From contig JAHHST010000039.1 of assembly GCA_020025055.1 (NCBI GenBank), positions 1 to 13,234 of the forward strand: 13,234 nucleotides of DNA, given 5' to 3'. The notes beneath the pieces were generated by a model. It was not told the origin of the DNA. It did no database searches and saw nothing but the letters and a program-made list of their open reading frames with translations. Shown in pieces: positions 1-8,600 of the stretch. Position 1 is the stretch's first letter. Every line of letters starts with the position of its first letter. The DNA is from Longicatena sp. GTDB taxonomy: Bacteria > Bacillota_I > Bacilli_A > Erysipelotrichales > Erysipelotrichaceae. A program made the translations under genes and the position numbers.

Positions 1-155
1 AAAAAATCATAATCTTTAATAATTTTAAACAATTCATATTTATCACTACAACTATTTATATGATATACAGTCTGTTTATCTTCTAAAAACTGATTTAAAA
101 TATGAACTAAACGTTGAACAGCCTGATTATCATCGTCGAAAATAAGTATATTCAT
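1..155 (-). CDS. Response regulator, N-terminal part (AgrA/LytTR-like), cut by window edge
   Basis: Only the first 51 codons are present; the gene continues beyond position 1. The product starts MNILIFDDDNQAVQRL, a receiver-domain beginning: a hydrophobic first strand followed by three acidic residues (Asp7-Asp9), of which two would form the Mg-binding pocket, then an amphipathic helix 1. The phosphoacceptor Asp and the output domain lie outside the window. The short spacing to a second strand (YHINSCSD) and overall look resemble AgrA/ComE/LytTR-type regulators more than OmpR-type ones, but this is inference from about 50 residues. The start at 155 is chosen because AGGAGA lies 7-8 bases upstream (near 162-167). 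It is read separately from the mutase gene, with a terminator and an extended -10 promoter in between. Confidence 0.8.
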   Translation of the reverse strand, partial: MNILIFDDDNQAVQRLVHILNQFLEDKQTVYHINSCSDKYELFKIIKDYDF

Positions 156-176
156 AAAATTTCTCCTATTACAAAC

Positions 177-185
177 AGTATATCA
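177..185 (-). promoter_or_regulatory. Extended -10 promoter of the response regulator gene
   Basis: On the minus strand this reads TGATATACT, an extended -10 element (TGn followed by a 5/6 match to TATAAT), 22 bases from the start codon. There is no good -35 at 17 bp (GACTTT), which is tolerated when TGn is present. Its position directly after the terminator of the mutase gene supports independent transcription of the regulator. Confidence 0.5.
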
Positions 186-202
186 TAATTGAAAAAAGAA
201 AA

Positions 203-237
203 GTCTATGAATGTTGTAATCACAAACATTCATAGAC
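203..237 (-). terminator. Rho-independent terminator after the hexose-phosphate mutase gene
   Basis: A perfect 13-bp inverted repeat (203-215 with 225-237) encloses a 9-base loop. On the minus strand it is followed by a T-rich run (complement of 191-202) and starts 7 bases after the stop codon. The plus strand also has a T run (241-245), so it could work in both directions. Confidence 0.85.
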
Positions 238-243
238 ATCTTT

Positions 244-1761
244 TTATTTAATATATTCATCTAATACAGATAAGTCTAATTGATCAAACTGATATAAGAA
301 TTGTGCTAATTGTTTTACAATTACCTTACATCCACCTTCTGTATTTGATTCCACATTCAATGGTAAGATTGGATCATGTAAAGATTTACGTAACAAACAC
401 CATCCATTTCCATATTCTTTGTCAAATGAAAATCTTAATCCTTCGTGGTTTACAGGAGCAAGATGAAATTCTGGATGTTCTTTAGGATATGCTTTTAACG
501 CTGCTAACACTTGATCCCCATAAGATTGGAAATCTTCACATAAAATACGGAAACGTAATTCTTTTTCTTCTAATGGATGTTTTAAATCTTTAATTAAAGA
601 AGCAATCGTATTTCCTTCTTGGAACATTTTAGCTGCTTTTATAATAATCTTAGTTGCTAGATATGCACCATCATCCAAAAAATAATTTTCTTTTAATGCA
701 GCATGTCCACTTGTTTCAATCGCAAGTTGTGCATCGATTCCTTCATTATTTAATCGAACAGCTTCATTAATTACATTTTTATATCCACGTTTAAAACGTA
801 AATGTCTTACTTTTAAAGTATTTTCTAAGAAATCGTGTAATTCATCACTTGTTACAGAATCCGTTACAATTGTTGTACCTGGATGTTTTTCACAAGCTAA
901 AGCTGCCGCTAATGCGACAATTGCATTTCTACTAATTTCTTTTCCTTCACCATCCACTGCACTACTACGATCTACATCTGTATCAAAAATGATTCCTAAA
1001 TCTGCATGATGTTTTTTTACTGCTTCACAAATACTATGCATCGCATCTTTATCTTCTGGATTTGGAATATGGTTTGGGAACATTCCATCTGGTTCTAAGA
1101 ATTGTGAACCTTCCGTATTTGCTCCTAATGGTTTTAATACTTGATCGACATAAAAACCACCAGCACCATTTCCTGCATCTACAATAATATGCATTCCTTG
1201 TAATGGTGTTTCATAATGTTGAGAGTGATTTACTTCTTTTCGAATCAAATCAACTAAATAAGCACTGTATGTTTCTAATAAAGGTGCTTTTTTTACACTT
1301 CCATTAGGATAAGTTGTAAAATCTTTTGCAATTGCATATTCAATTAATTCTGCAATATCACTTTTATTTAATCCACCTTCACGATCAAAGAATTTCATCC
1401 CATTTCGATTAAAAGGTAAATGACTTGCAGTTAACATAATTGATGCATCGCATTGATAATCTTCAAATATTGTTGCCATAAACATAGATGGAGTTGATGA
1501 TAATCCACAATCTAGAACTTGTGCTCCATCATTTTTCAATGCTTCTATTACAGCATTACTTAAAGCATTCGCACTTACACGAGAATCATGTCCAATTGCA
1601 ATACGAATATCTTCTTTCTTCGTTTTCTTTCGAATAAAAGTTAGAAAACCACTTGCGAACAACGAAACTTCTTCTTCACGTAAAGTTACTGGTTCATTTT
1701 CAATACCTTCCACAGCAACACCACGAATATCACTTCCATTTTGTAATTTTCTTAAATCCAT
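244..1761 (-). CDS. Phosphoglucomutase/phosphomannomutase (alpha-D-phosphohexomutase family)
   Basis: A 505-residue cytoplasmic enzyme expected to interconvert hexose 1- and 6-phosphates through a phosphoserine intermediate, linking glycolysis to sugar-nucleotide and wall polysaccharide synthesis. All four family signatures are visible in order: N-terminal GSDIRG (9-14); the active-site loop TASHLP (111-116) with catalytic Ser113; the metal loop DTDVDR (260-265) with Asp260, Asp262 and Asp264; the sugar-specificity loop ETSGH (349-353); and a C-terminal phosphate-binding loop RKSLHDP (458-464). The last takes the place of the RxSGTEP form found in many family members, so this belongs to another subgroup. 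Glucose versus mannose preference cannot be read from these motifs. The length is normal and the frame intact. The start is supported by AAGGAG (1770-1775) 8 bases upstream. A dedicated promoter and terminator make it monocistronic. Confidence 0.93.
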   Translation of the reverse strand: MDLRKLQNGSDIRGVAVEGIENEPVTLREEEVSLFASGFLTFIRKKTKKEDIRIAIGHDSRVSANALSNAVIEALKNDGAQVLDCGLSSTPSMFMATIFEDYQCDASIMLTASHLPFNRNGMKFFDREGGLNKSDIAELIEYAIAKDFTTYPNGSVKKAPLLETYSAYLVDLIRKEVNHSQHYETPLQGMHIIVDAGNGAGGFYVDQVLKPLGANTEGSQFLEPDGMFPNHIPNPEDKDAMHSICEAVKKHHADLGIIFDTDVDRSSAVDGEGKEISRNAIVALAAALACEKHPGTTIVTDSVTSDELHDFLENTLKVRHLRFKRGYKNVINEAVRLNNEGIDAQLAIETSGHAALKENYFLDDGAYLATKIIIKAAKMFQEGNTIASLIKDLKHPLEEKELRFRILCEDFQSYGDQVLAALKAYPKEHPEFHLAPVNHEGLRFSFDKEYGNGWCLLRKSLHDPILPLNVESNTEGGCKVIVKQLAQFLYQFDQLDLSVLDEYIK

Positions 1762-1789
1762 AATTAAATCTCCTTATATTTTCGTAATT

Positions 1790-1818
1790 ATGATACTGGA
1801 TTCTTACTATTATTTCAA
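1790..1818 (-). promoter_or_regulatory. Sigma-A type promoter of the mutase gene
   Basis: Minus-strand TTGAAA (1813-1818) and TATCAT (1790-1795) are separated by exactly 17 bp and lie 28 bases upstream of the start codon, with AAGGAG in between. Both hexamers are 5/6 matches. The element lies downstream of the terminator of the PFOR gene, so the mutase is transcribed on its own. Confidence 0.65.
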
Positions 1819-1841
1819 CCTTGTTTCAATAAACAAAGAAA

Positions 1842-1871
1842 AAGAGCTTATAGATGATTCTATAAACTCTT
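1842..1871 (-). terminator. Rho-independent terminator of the PFOR gene
   Basis: An inverted repeat of 12 bp with one C/A mismatch (1842-1854 with 1859-1871) and a TGAT tetraloop. On the minus strand it is followed by a T-rich tail (complement of 1831-1841). It begins 16 bases after the PFOR stop codon. Confidence 0.8.
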
Positions 1872-1887
1872 CATTACTTAGTTTCGC

Positions 1888-4800
1888 TTATTTATAAAGT
1901 TCTACTAATTTTTGTAAATGTTCATAACGTTCTTTGGCTACTTTTTCAGATTTAGCAAACAATTCTTGAGCTCTATCAGGGAATGGTTTTACTAAACGAG
2001 TGTAACGAGATTCGTTATTTAAGAAGTCTTGGTAAGATCCATCTCCTTCTTTAGAAGTTAATGTAAATGGATTTTGACCTGCTGCTTTCTTAGCTGGGTC
2101 AAATGAGAATAAGTTCCAATAACCAGCTTTTACAGCTTTCTTCATTTCATCTTGACAATGGTTCATACCACCTTTAGCAATACCATGTAATTCACATGGA
2201 GCATATCCGATAATTAATGATGGTCCATCATAAGCTTCGGCTTCAGCAATACACTTAATTGCTTGTGCAGGATTAGCTCCTAAAGCAATTTGTGCAACAT
2301 ATACATAACCATAGCTCATTGCAATTTCAGCTAAAGATTTTTTCTTAACTTCTTTACCAGCAGCAGCGAATTGACATACTTCACCGATGTTAGATGCTTT
2401 TGAAGCTTGTCCACCTGTATTTGAATACATTTCTGTATCGAATACCATAACGTTTACATTTTCTCCTGAAGCTAATACATGGTCTAATCCACCAAATCCG
2501 ATGTCATAAGCCCATCCATCTCCACCAAAGATCCATACAGATTTTTTAGCTAAGTATTGTTTCATATCTAATACTTCTTTAGCAAGTGGATTATCTACTT
2601 TTTCAATTTCAGCAATTAATGTCTTAGTTGCTTCTCCATTTGCTTTTGTATCTTCTTTTGTTTCCATAAATGCATCAAATGCAGCTTTTAATTCTGGAGT
2701 TCCTTCTTCCGCTAATTTAGCAACTTTTTCAATTACTTGTTCACGTAATACTTTTTGTCCTAAAGACATACCATAACCATGTTCAGCATTATCTTCAAAC
2801 AATGAGTTAGACCAAGCTGGTCCTTGTTTAGAATCTTTATTTACTGTATATGGACATGTTGCAGCTGGACCACCCCAAATTGAAGAACATCCAGTAGCAT
2901 TTGAAATATACATTTGTTCACCAAATAATTGAGTTACTAAACGAGCATAAGATGTTTCTGCACATCCTGCACAAGATCCTGAGAACTCAAGTAATGGTTG
3001 ATTATATTGAGATCCAATAACTGTATTGTCCGCAAAGTTTGTTTTCTTCTTACCAACATTTGCAACTAAGTAATCAAATACTGGTTGTTGATCTTCTTGT
3101 GATTCACGAGGAACCATAGTGATTGCACCTGTTGGACATACAGTAATACATTCCCCACATCCCATACAGTCAAGTGGAGTTACTTGCATTACATATTTCA
3201 TATCTTTTGCATGTTTTGCATCTGCTAATTTAATATTTTCTGGAGCTGCTTTCACTTCTTCATCATTTAAAATAAATGGACGAATAGTTGCATGTGAACA
3301 TACAAATGAACATTGGTTACATTGTACACACTTTGTAGCATCCCATTCTGGAACCATAACTGCTGTACCACGTTTTTCATATGCGGAAGCACCTGTTTCC
3401 CATTGTCCATCAGCATTATCAACAAATGCAGAAACTGGTAAACTATCTCCATCCATGATAGATACAGGGTTCATGATATTCTTAACCATATTCACAGTTG
3501 CAGGACGTCCTACTAATGGTGTTGGTTCTGCATCTGGTGCTGGATTCTTCCAAGATTCTGGAATTTCAACTTTATGAGTTGCATCTACACCTGCATCAAT
3601 TGCTTTATAGTTCATTTCTACAACTGCATCACCTTTTTTACTATAAGATTTTTTAGCAGCTGCTTTCATATATTCTACAGCTTCATCAATTGGCATAATA
3701 TTAGCTAATTTAAAGAATGCAGATTGTAAAATTGTATTTGTACGTTTACCCATACCAATTTCAATTGCTTTATCAATCGCATTGATTGTATACAATTGAA
3801 TATTGTTGTCAGCAATATATTTCTTAGCTTCTGCTGGCATATGTTGATCTAATTCTTCATCAGACCATTGGCAGTTAATCATAAATACACCACCAGGTTT
3901 TACGTCTTGAACCATCTTATATCCTTTTACTACATAAGAAGGGTTGTGACATGCTACAAAGTCAGCCTGATTAATGTAGTATGGAGAACGGATTGGTTTA
4001 TCTCCAAAACGTAAGTGAGAAATTGTAATTCCTCCTGTTTTCTTAGAATCATACTGGAAGTATGCTTGAATATATTTGTCAGTGTGATCACCGATAATTT
4101 TTGTAGAGTTTTTATTAGCACCTACAGTACCATCTCCACCAAGACCCCAGAATTTGCATTCAACTGTTCCTGGAGCTGAAGTAATAGGAGCTGGTTTTAC
4201 TTCTGGTAATGACAAGTTTGTAACATCATCATTGATACCAATTGTAAAACGAGATTTTGGTTCAGCTTTTTCTAATTCAGTGAAAATAGCAAATACACTT
4301 GAAGGAGGTGTATCTTTTGAACCTAATCCATAACGACCACCACATACTTTAATGTCATTTAATCCTGCTTCATGCAATGTTGTAATGACGTCTAAATATA
4401 ATGGATCAGCTAATGCACCTGGTTCTTTTGTACGGTCTAAAATAGCTAATTTTTTAACTGTTTTAGGTAATACTTTTAATAAATGTTTAGAAGACCAAGG
4501 ACGATATAAACGAACTTTGATCAAACCAACTTTTTCACCTTTTGCAGTTAAGTAATCAATTACTTCTTCTGCAACATCATTAATAGAACCCATAGCTACG
4601 ATTACACGTTCTGCATCTGCTGCACCATAGTAGTTAAATAAATCATAGTTAGTTCCTAATTTTTCATTGATTTTTCCCATGTATTTTTCAACAACTTCTG
4701 GTAATGCATCATAAACAGAGTTACATGCTTCACGATGTTGGAAGAAAATATCTCCATTTTCGTGAGAACCACGCATCGTTGGATGTTCTGGATTTAATGC

Positions 4801-5418
4801 ATGATTACGGAATTCTTTAACTGCATCCATTGGACACATTTCTTTTAAATCTTCATAATCCCATTTTTCAATTTTTTGAATTTCATGAGAAGTACGGAAT
4901 CCATCAAAGAAGTTAATAAATGGTACTTTTCCTTCTAATGCAGCTAAGTGTGCAACTGGAGATAAGTCCATAACTTCTTGTGGGTTAGTTTCACATAACA
5001 TCGCGAAACCTGTTTGACGACAAGCATAAACATCTGAATGATCACCGAAGATATTTAATGCATGTGTTGCTAATGTACGTGCTGATACATCAAATACGCA
5101 TGGTAATTGCTCTGCAGCAATTTTATACATATTTGGAATCATTAATAATAAACCTTGAGAAGCTGTAAATGTTGTTGTTAAAGCTCCTGAAGCTAATGAT
5201 CCGTGCACAGCACCTGCTGCACCTGCTTCAGATTGTAATTCACTTACAACGACTTGGTTTCCAAAAATATTTTTTAATCCATTCGCAGACCATTGATCAA
5301 CAAAGTCAGCCATTGGACTAGATGGAGTAATCGGGTAAATCGCAGCTACTTCAGTATATGCATACGCAACATGAGCTGCAGCCTGGTTACCATCCATTGA
5401 TTGTTTTGCTCTAGGCAT
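1888..5418 (-). CDS. nifJ: Pyruvate:ferredoxin (flavodoxin) oxidoreductase, single-chain homodimer type
   Basis: 1176 residues. The enzyme oxidatively decarboxylates pyruvate to acetyl-CoA and CO2 and passes electrons to ferredoxin in the cytoplasm of anaerobes. Residues match the well-studied Desulfovibrio africanus enzyme nearly one to one: Thr31 in YPITPSS, Glu64 and Arg114 for pyruvate/TPP; a gamma-type domain with GLGGDGT (425-431); a two-cluster ferredoxin insert with CxxCxxCxxxC at 697-707 and 751-761; the TPP motif GDGWAYDIG (from 966); and the proximal 4Fe-4S ligands Cys816, Cys819, Cys844 and Cys1075. No catalytic residue is missing. The C-terminus is about 55 residues shorter than in the D. 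africanus protein. AGGAGG (5429-5434) precedes the start by 10 bases. It is flanked by its own promoter and terminator, so it is probably monocistronic and strongly expressed. Confidence 0.97.
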   Translation of the reverse strand: MPRAKQSMDGNQAAAHVAYAYTEVAAIYPITPSSPMADFVDQWSANGLKNIFGNQVVVSELQSEAGAAGAVHGSLASGALTTTFTASQGLLLMIPNMYKIAAEQLPCVFDVSARTLATHALNIFGDHSDVYACRQTGFAMLCETNPQEVMDLSPVAHLAALEGKVPFINFFDGFRTSHEIQKIEKWDYEDLKEMCPMDAVKEFRNHALNPEHPTMRGSHENGDIFFQHREACNSVYDALPEVVEKYMGKINEKLGTNYDLFNYYGAADAERVIVAMGSINDVAEEVIDYLTAKGEKVGLIKVRLYRPWSSKHLLKVLPKTVKKLAILDRTKEPGALADPLYLDVITTLHEAGLNDIKVCGGRYGLGSKDTPPSSVFAIFTELEKAEPKSRFTIGINDDVTNLSLPEVKPAPITSAPGTVECKFWGLGGDGTVGANKNSTKIIGDHTDKYIQAYFQYDSKKTGGITISHLRFGDKPIRSPYYINQADFVACHNPSYVVKGYKMVQDVKPGGVFMINCQWSDEELDQHMPAEAKKYIADNNIQLYTINAIDKAIEIGMGKRTNTILQSAFFKLANIMPIDEAVEYMKAAAKKSYSKKGDAVVEMNYKAIDAGVDATHKVEIPESWKNPAPDAEPTPLVGRPATVNMVKNIMNPVSIMDGDSLPVSAFVDNADGQWETGASAYEKRGTAVMVPEWDATKCVQCNQCSFVCSHATIRPFILNDEEVKAAPENIKLADAKHAKDMKYVMQVTPLDCMGCGECITVCPTGAITMVPRESQEDQQPVFDYLVANVGKKKTNFADNTVIGSQYNQPLLEFSGSCAGCAETSYARLVTQLFGEQMYISNATGCSSIWGGPAATCPYTVNKDSKQGPAWSNSLFEDNAEHGYGMSLGQKVLREQVIEKVAKLAEEGTPELKAAFDAFMETKEDTKANGEATKTLIAEIEKVDNPLAKEVLDMKQYLAKKSVWIFGGDGWAYDIGFGGLDHVLASGENVNVMVFDTEMYSNTGGQASKASNIGEVCQFAAAGKEVKKKSLAEIAMSYGYVYVAQIALGANPAQAIKCIAEAEAYDGPSLIIGYAPCELHGIAKGGMNHCQDEMKKAVKAGYWNLFSFDPAKKAAGQNPFTLTSKEGDGSYQDFLNNESRYTRLVKPFPDRAQELFAKSEKVAKERYEHLQKLVELYK

Positions 5419-5453
5419 AATCCTTTTTCCTCCTTATAACTCAATACGTCTTA

Positions 5454-5482
5454 ATTATAGAACTTATTTTCCCATTTTTCTA
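5454..5482 (-). promoter_or_regulatory. Promoter of the PFOR gene
   Basis: The minus strand has a perfect TATAAT (5454-5459) and a 17-bp-spaced TAGAAA (5477-5482, 4/6 match), placing the expected transcript start about 30 bases before the ATG. The perfect -10 fits a highly expressed central-metabolism enzyme. Confidence 0.65.
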
Positions 5483-5520
5483 GTGATTTACTTTAAAATT
5501 TTCTGGTAAATGTTAGTTAA

Positions 5521-5566
5521 TTTACAAATTTACAAAAGCGCATACATAAAATACGAAAATACGAAA
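5521..5566. repeat. Two tandem octamer pairs upstream of the PFOR promoter
   Basis: TTTACAAA occurs twice head to tail at 5521-5536, and ATACGAAA twice head to tail at 5551-5566. All four copies share an nnTACnAAA core, and the two pairs start 30 bp apart. They lie between the terminator of the giant gene and the -35 of the PFOR gene, about 40-85 bp upstream of it. This could be an operator or A-tract-like upstream element, or chance in AT-rich DNA. Confidence 0.45.
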
Positions 5567-5570
5567 AAAA

Positions 5571-5602
5571 ATGCATCCTATTTTTTATTATACAGGATGC
5601 AT
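5571..5602 (-). terminator. Rho-independent terminator of the giant repeat-protein gene
   Basis: A perfect 9-bp inverted repeat (5571-5579 with 5594-5602) with a 14-base AT-rich loop. On the minus strand it is followed by seven T residues (complement of 5564-5570). It starts 29 bases after the stop codon of the giant gene. T residues on the plus side suggest possible bidirectional action. Confidence 0.8.
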
Positions 5603-5631
5603 CTTTTTTACTATAGCACTTACATTTTTTG

Positions 5632-8600
5632 CTAAATTATGATTTTTATATCATTTTGGCTTTGTTTTTCAACATTCACAATAATAATATTGTGTTGATT
5701 TTCATCCGTTATATTAACGACTGCCATATCTTCTACTTCTTTTCCATCCACAATATAATATACTTCCATTGTTGAAGAAACTTCCTCTATTCGATACTCG
5801 CCATAAGATAAATTTTTCACTACCTTTTCATACTCATTTTCTTGATTCAATATTTCGTAAGTTTCCTCTTTATTTCTTGTGATTTTTATGACATAATCCC
5901 CATCATTAGGCACAATCAAATTTCCTTGTAATGTCTTTATTCTTTTTGTAATTAGAAGACTTCCATTTTCTACATTTGGCAGTTTATTAATAATACCAAT
6001 AATATTCGTTTTTTGTGCAGAAGCTTCGAAATAAGCATCCTGCATTAAGGTTGGCGAATTCACTAAATATTGCACATCATATTGTGAAGTCGTTTCTACT
6101 ATTTGATATTTTCCACTTGGATAATCTTTCAAAGTTACATGCCATTCATTTTCTTTATTTAACTCATACGTTTCTTTTCCTTGATTTCCAATAATTTCAA
6201 ACGCAAATGTTTCATTTTCTTTTGGAGGAACATATTCTTCATTCGCATCTAACATATATTTAAACACATCAATTACATTTCTATTAATTGTTCTCTCATT
6301 TATAATATCTACATTTGCTTTTGTTTCAGGAGTAATCGTAACATCTAAATCATTTACTACTTCTCCTCCATTTAAACGATACGTTACTGTATAATTATCT
6401 TGATTAATTTCTCGTATCCTATAAATACCTTCAGGAAGATCAAAAATAACTTTTGTAAAAGCATTACTTCCATTTAAAGAAACTCGTTTTTGATAAGATT
6501 CATTAATAATTTCAATAGTAAAGTCGTCCCCATCAGCAGGTCTTACTAATGTCCCATTTGCTTGTTTAATAAATTTTGTTAATTGTAAGGTTGCCCCAAC
6601 TTCTTTCTTCTTATTCACAATCACTACTTCATGTTCTGTTCCCTTAACAAACACCTTCGCATCTTCTTTGCATTTCCCATCAACACAATATGAAACATCA
6701 TATGTTTGTTGTGCAGATTCTTGAATTTCATACATGCCATCATCTAAATCTTCAAGTAACATCGTCCATTGATTATCCTTTGCCAACACAATGTCTTTAT
6801 GATAATCATTTCCTCTAATGCTCACATTAAACCTTTCTTTTTCCTGTGGTAAGACTTGTTCCCCTTGTTCATTTTCAATTACTTTACGAAGATAAATACT
6901 TCCCTGTGTAATACTTAACGTATCAATCACTTGTACTGTATTCTCATTCTGTTCTACACGAATTGTTGCATTTGCTACTTCTGCTTGTCCATTAATTCGA
7001 TAACTAACCTCATGTTTTGGTTCTATTTCTTGGATTACATAAAGACCGTCTTCTAGTTGTTCTAACGTAGTGCTAAAATCGTTTTCCACATCTAATGTCA
7101 CATATTTTCGATATCTTGGTTTGGTAATTAAAAGTCTTACATAAAAATCATCTGCTGGAGTTTCTAAATCTCCTGTTTCCCCATATCGAACATATTTCTT
7201 TATTTTAATACTGCCTTTTTTATCTTCATCTTCATTAATGACAGATACAAAATTGCCTTCAGAACATACACATAAAACTCCTCTTGTTGTTTCTTTTCCT
7301 CCATTGATCGAATAGTGTACATTCAATCCATTTAACTCTTCTACTTCATACATTCCATACTCTAAGCCACTTACATTTACTTTCCATTGATTCTCTTTAT
7401 TTAATTTAAATTCTTGTTCATATTCTGCACCACTTAATCGAATAACTGCTTCATAATTCATTTCTGGTTTGACCAATGTTCCATCTTTACGAATATATTT
7501 TTCAATTATAATTTGTCCATTTTCATCTTTTGGTTCATTAATAATTTTAACAATATTTTCATTTCCCTTTACTCTTACCACACCTAGTGTAGTTTCGCTT
7601 TCTTCATTCACAATATAACTTACATTATAAGAAGAACTTGTTTCTGTAATCGTATAAACTCCATCTGATAAATGATCTAGAGTCATTGTCCAATGATTCT
7701 CATCACTTAACACTACAATATTATGATATCCTGGTTTCGTAACACGGAATGTATACACTCCTTTTTTAGGTTTTTTCAATTGTCCATTTTCTCGTATATA
7801 TTTTATTAAAGTAATTTTTCCGCAAGAGCTATTTCGATTAATCACTTGGACATCATGGCAATCACATTGTACTTGTACATATGCATGTTCACTTGGTAAT
7901 CCACAATCAACACTATAAACAACATTTTCGTGATTCATTTCCTCAATTTCATACATTCCACACTCTAAATCATGAATTCCAACACAATAATGATTATCTT
8001 TATTCAATTCATATTGCGTACATTGCTGATTTCCTGTAATTTGAATACTATACGTGCCACTGATAGGTTTCATACATACACCATCATTTTGTATATATTT
8101 AGAAACATAAATACTTCCCTTTGCATCCTTTTCTCGATTTACGATATTTACAGTATTGACATGATTACAAACATGCACAATGGCTTTTGTAGATGGTGCA
8201 TCATTATTCACGATATACATAACATCCTTTCCATTTTCCTCAAAGATTTCATATGTGTCATTCTTTAGACAACGAATACAAGCATAAAAGTGATTTTCTT
8301 TATTTAAACAAAGCCGCTTATAAAATCCGTTTCCAATTACTTGTACCCAATATTGTTGATCATCCCCTGGAGTACAATAACATCCCTCTTCATCTTTTAT
8401 TAATTTCGTAATTTCAATACTTCCTAAAGGTTCTTTTCGATCATTTATAATTCTTACTTGTTGATGATTTTGATGCATATATACCTCTGCATAATCTGTT
8501 TCACCTTGTTCATTTACAATATAAGAAACATGGTGACAATTTCCTTGTTCCTGAATTTGATATCTTCCATCTTCTAAATTACAAACTGTATAAGACCAAT

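Noticed and set aside
3119..3577. Plus-strand open frame of 152 codons inside the PFOR gene
   Set aside because: It lies opposite the ferredoxin-like cysteine motifs of a fully intact PFOR and has no known motif or ribosome binding site; it is a shadow of the real gene.
5507..5530. Possible Rex (redox) operator upstream of PFOR
   Set aside because: The region around TGTTAGTTAATTTACA is AT-rich with an imperfect dyad and does not reproduce TTGTnAnnnnnTnACAA.
5533..5546. cre-like sequence upstream of PFOR (CAAAAGCGCATACA)
   Set aside because: Three of ten fixed cre positions mismatch in either orientation and the palindrome is only half present.
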